From a virus, in the IMG/VR virus record IMGVR_UViG_3300021964_000403, positions 1 through 27,733 of that record: a stretch of DNA of 27,733 nucleotides; one strand, 5' to 3'. Shown piece by piece: positions 26,291 to 27,733 of this stretch. The notes below the pieces were generated by a model that had not been told where the DNA came from, searched no databases, and saw only the letters and a program-made list of their open reading frames with translations. Every line of letters begins with the position of its first letter. Within the stretch, counting starts at the first letter, position 1. The position numbers were made by a program, and so were the translations under genes.

Positions 26291-27733
26291 ATGGCATACC
26301 AAGTAGATAAATTTAACGGAACTTTTTTAACATCTGTAGCGGATGGAACTATTGACACTACCACGGATTTAAGATTTGTTGGTAAAAACTATGCTGGCTA
26401 TGGTGAAGTTCAAAACGAAAATTTTCTTCATCTTCTTGAAAATTTTGCCAACACTACTGCTCCACCAAAAGCAGTTGAAGGCCAAGTTTGGTATGATAGC
26501 GGAAACAAAAAATTAAAATTTTATGATGGTGCAAAGTTTAAAAGTGCATCAGGAGCAGAAACTAGTGCTTCAGCACCTGGTGGCTTAGGAACTGGTGATT
26601 TTTGGTGGGACACATCTGCAAAACAAATGTATGCATGGGACGGTGGAGCATTTGTTTTAATAGGTCCTGAAGCAAGTCCAGATCTCGGAACTAGTGGAGT
26701 TGTAGCACAGGTAGTAAAAGATAGCGGAAATGCTAACCACTCTATTCTAAAAGTATTAGCAGGCGGTAAAACAGTTGCTATTGCTTCTCAAACAGCATTT
26801 ACATTAAACAGTTCGGTAAACCCAATAGACGACTTCACCTTAATCAAAAAAGGACTTACACTGGCAAACACAGATGCTAATGGTATTAGTGCTGACGATT
26901 ATGTGTATTGGGGAAGTGCATCTAACTCACTAAGATTAGGCGGTCTATTAGCAAGCGATTATATCACAAAAGGAACAGTTGAATTTTCAAGCACCGTATT
27001 TTATGATGATCCTGGATTGAAAATAGGTGATCAACGAGACCTGCATATTTTTATTAACAGTGCTGATGAACCTAGAATAAACAGTCTACTAGGAAATCCT
27101 TTAGACTTTGTTATTACTGATGGTGGTATTGATTACAAAACTGCACAGGTTACACTAAGTTCATTTCGTCCAGGCGCAGGTGGAAATTTTGATCTAGGCG
27201 AAGCAAGTTATCAATGGAAAGATGTTCATGCACAAACAGTTATTGCAAACTTAACTGGTAACGTTACAGGTAATGTTACAGGCTCTGTAAAAGGAAATGT
27301 TTTAGCCAATGATACACAGGTAATGATTGATGCATCAACCAAAGAAATAGGGTATGCAGGAGCAACACTTAGAGGAACGCTGATAGGTAACGTGAGTGGT
27401 AACGTAACTGGAACGGCATCTAATGCAAATAATTTAAATAACATTCCTCCCTCAATCACTGTTCCAAGTCCCGTAACAACATCTATTCCTGTTAGAGATT
27501 CGAGCGGTAACATAACTGCAAATCAATTTGTGGGAACTGCCGACGAAGCAGACGCATTAGATGTAGATGGAACGTATAGAGTTGCTGATACTGATCCAGT
27601 TGCTAATACTATTGCGGCAAGAGATAGCTCAGGAAATTTAGAGGCTGTATTATTTGAAGGAACTGCAACATCAGCAAGATATGCAGACCTTGCAGAAAAA
27701 TATTTAACTGACAAAAATTATGAGGCCGGCACT
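26291..27733 (+). CDS. Tail fibre protein, fibre paralogue 4 (3' end cut by window)
   Basis: The frame is open from ATG 26291 to the last base (481 codons, no stop), so the C-terminus is missing. Residues 1-190 are the fourth copy of the shared anchor (NENFLHLLENFANTTAP, GQVWYDSGNKKLKFY, GDFWWDTSAKQMYAW). The shaft holds GNFDLGEASYQWKDVHA, then GNVTGNVTG repeats (about 317-330 and again near 365-378). Close to the edge lies SARYADLAEKY (about 461-471), a motif that in many fibres precedes the C-terminal domain, sometimes an S74-type self-cleaving chaperone. Whether that domain is present cannot be seen. The start is preceded by TAGGA at 26277-26281 and a late promoter at 26260-26267. Confidence 0.88.
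   Translation, partial: MAYQVDKFNGTFLTSVADGTIDTTTDLRFVGKNYAGYGEVQNENFLHLLENFANTTAPPKAVEGQVWYDSGNKKLKFYDGAKFKSASGAETSASAPGGLGTGDFWWDTSAKQMYAWDGGAFVLIGPEASPDLGTSGVVAQVVKDSGNANHSILKVLAGGKTVAIASQTAFTLNSSVNPIDDFTLIKKGLTLANTDANGISADDYVYWGSASNSLRLGGLLASDYITKGTVEFSSTVFYDDPGLKIGDQRDLHIFINSADEPRINSLLGNPLDFVITDGGIDYKTAQVTLSSFRPGAGGNFDLGEASYQWKDVHAQTVIANLTGNVTGNVTGSVKGNVLANDTQVMIDASTKEIGYAGATLRGTLIGNVSGNVTGTASNANNLNNIPPSITVPSPVTTSIPVRDSSGNITANQFVGTADEADALDVDGTYRVADTDPVANTIAARDSSGNLEAVLFEGTATSARYADLAEKYLTDKNYEAGT

Noticed and set aside
27250-27420. GGTAAC/GGTAAT-type short repeats as a CRISPR or tandem array
   Set aside because: They encode the common GNVTG fibre repeat in frame, are irregularly spaced and lack spacers.
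18740-27733. A diversity-generating retroelement driving fibre variation
   Set aside because: No reverse transcriptase gene and no template/variable repeat pair with adenine-biased differences were seen. The four anchors are ordinary diverged paralogues.

Overview
The window is a densely packed block of virion structural genes from a tailed phage with a T4-like contractile tail. All genes lie on the + strand and almost no sequence is non-coding. Three things support this: an unmistakable gp25-type baseplate wedge protein followed by a gp6-type wedge protein, a gp12-like collar fibre, and sites resembling the T4/cyanophage late promoter (NATAAATA). The DNA is AT-rich (about one third GC by eye), and the fibre repeat families resemble those of marine T4-like myophages of cyanobacteria and Pelagibacter. 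A marine host with low GC is therefore likely, but that is inference.

Layout: (1) 1-137, the 3' end of an unidentified gene. (2) 150-4120, the wedge genes gp25 and an enlarged gp6 (1162 aa, against about 660 aa in T4). (3) 4120-18060, one uninterrupted 4646-residue gene filling half the window. It sits where gp7/gp8 would lie in T4 and is a mosaic of carbohydrate-binding-like modules, an FG-GAP-type propeller, GSGYT-type repeats and a tandem array of T7-fibre-like beta modules. (4) 18089-18736, a small structural protein. (5) 18740-24814, three tandem fibre genes. (6) 24817-26254, three small genes: a possible fibre-assembly factor, a 2-oxoglutarate/Fe(II) oxygenase with all its catalytic residues, and an unknown protein. 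(7) 26291 to the window end, a fourth fibre gene, cut off by the window edge.

The four fibre genes share a paralogous N-terminal module of about 190 residues. This suggests that all four proteins dock on the same kind of baseplate site while carrying different shafts and tips. The enlarged wedge proteins probably form the platform, the fibres bind the host, and the small genes probably help assemble or modify the fibres.

The items most worth a second look are: three consecutive perfect 3-nt-loop hairpins in a GC-rich island inside the third fibre gene; the giant mosaic wedge-region protein; the four-copy fibre anchor family; and the oxygenase embedded in the fibre cluster. No stretch of 300 bases lacks a gene, and no tRNA, CRISPR array, insertion sequence or integrase was seen.
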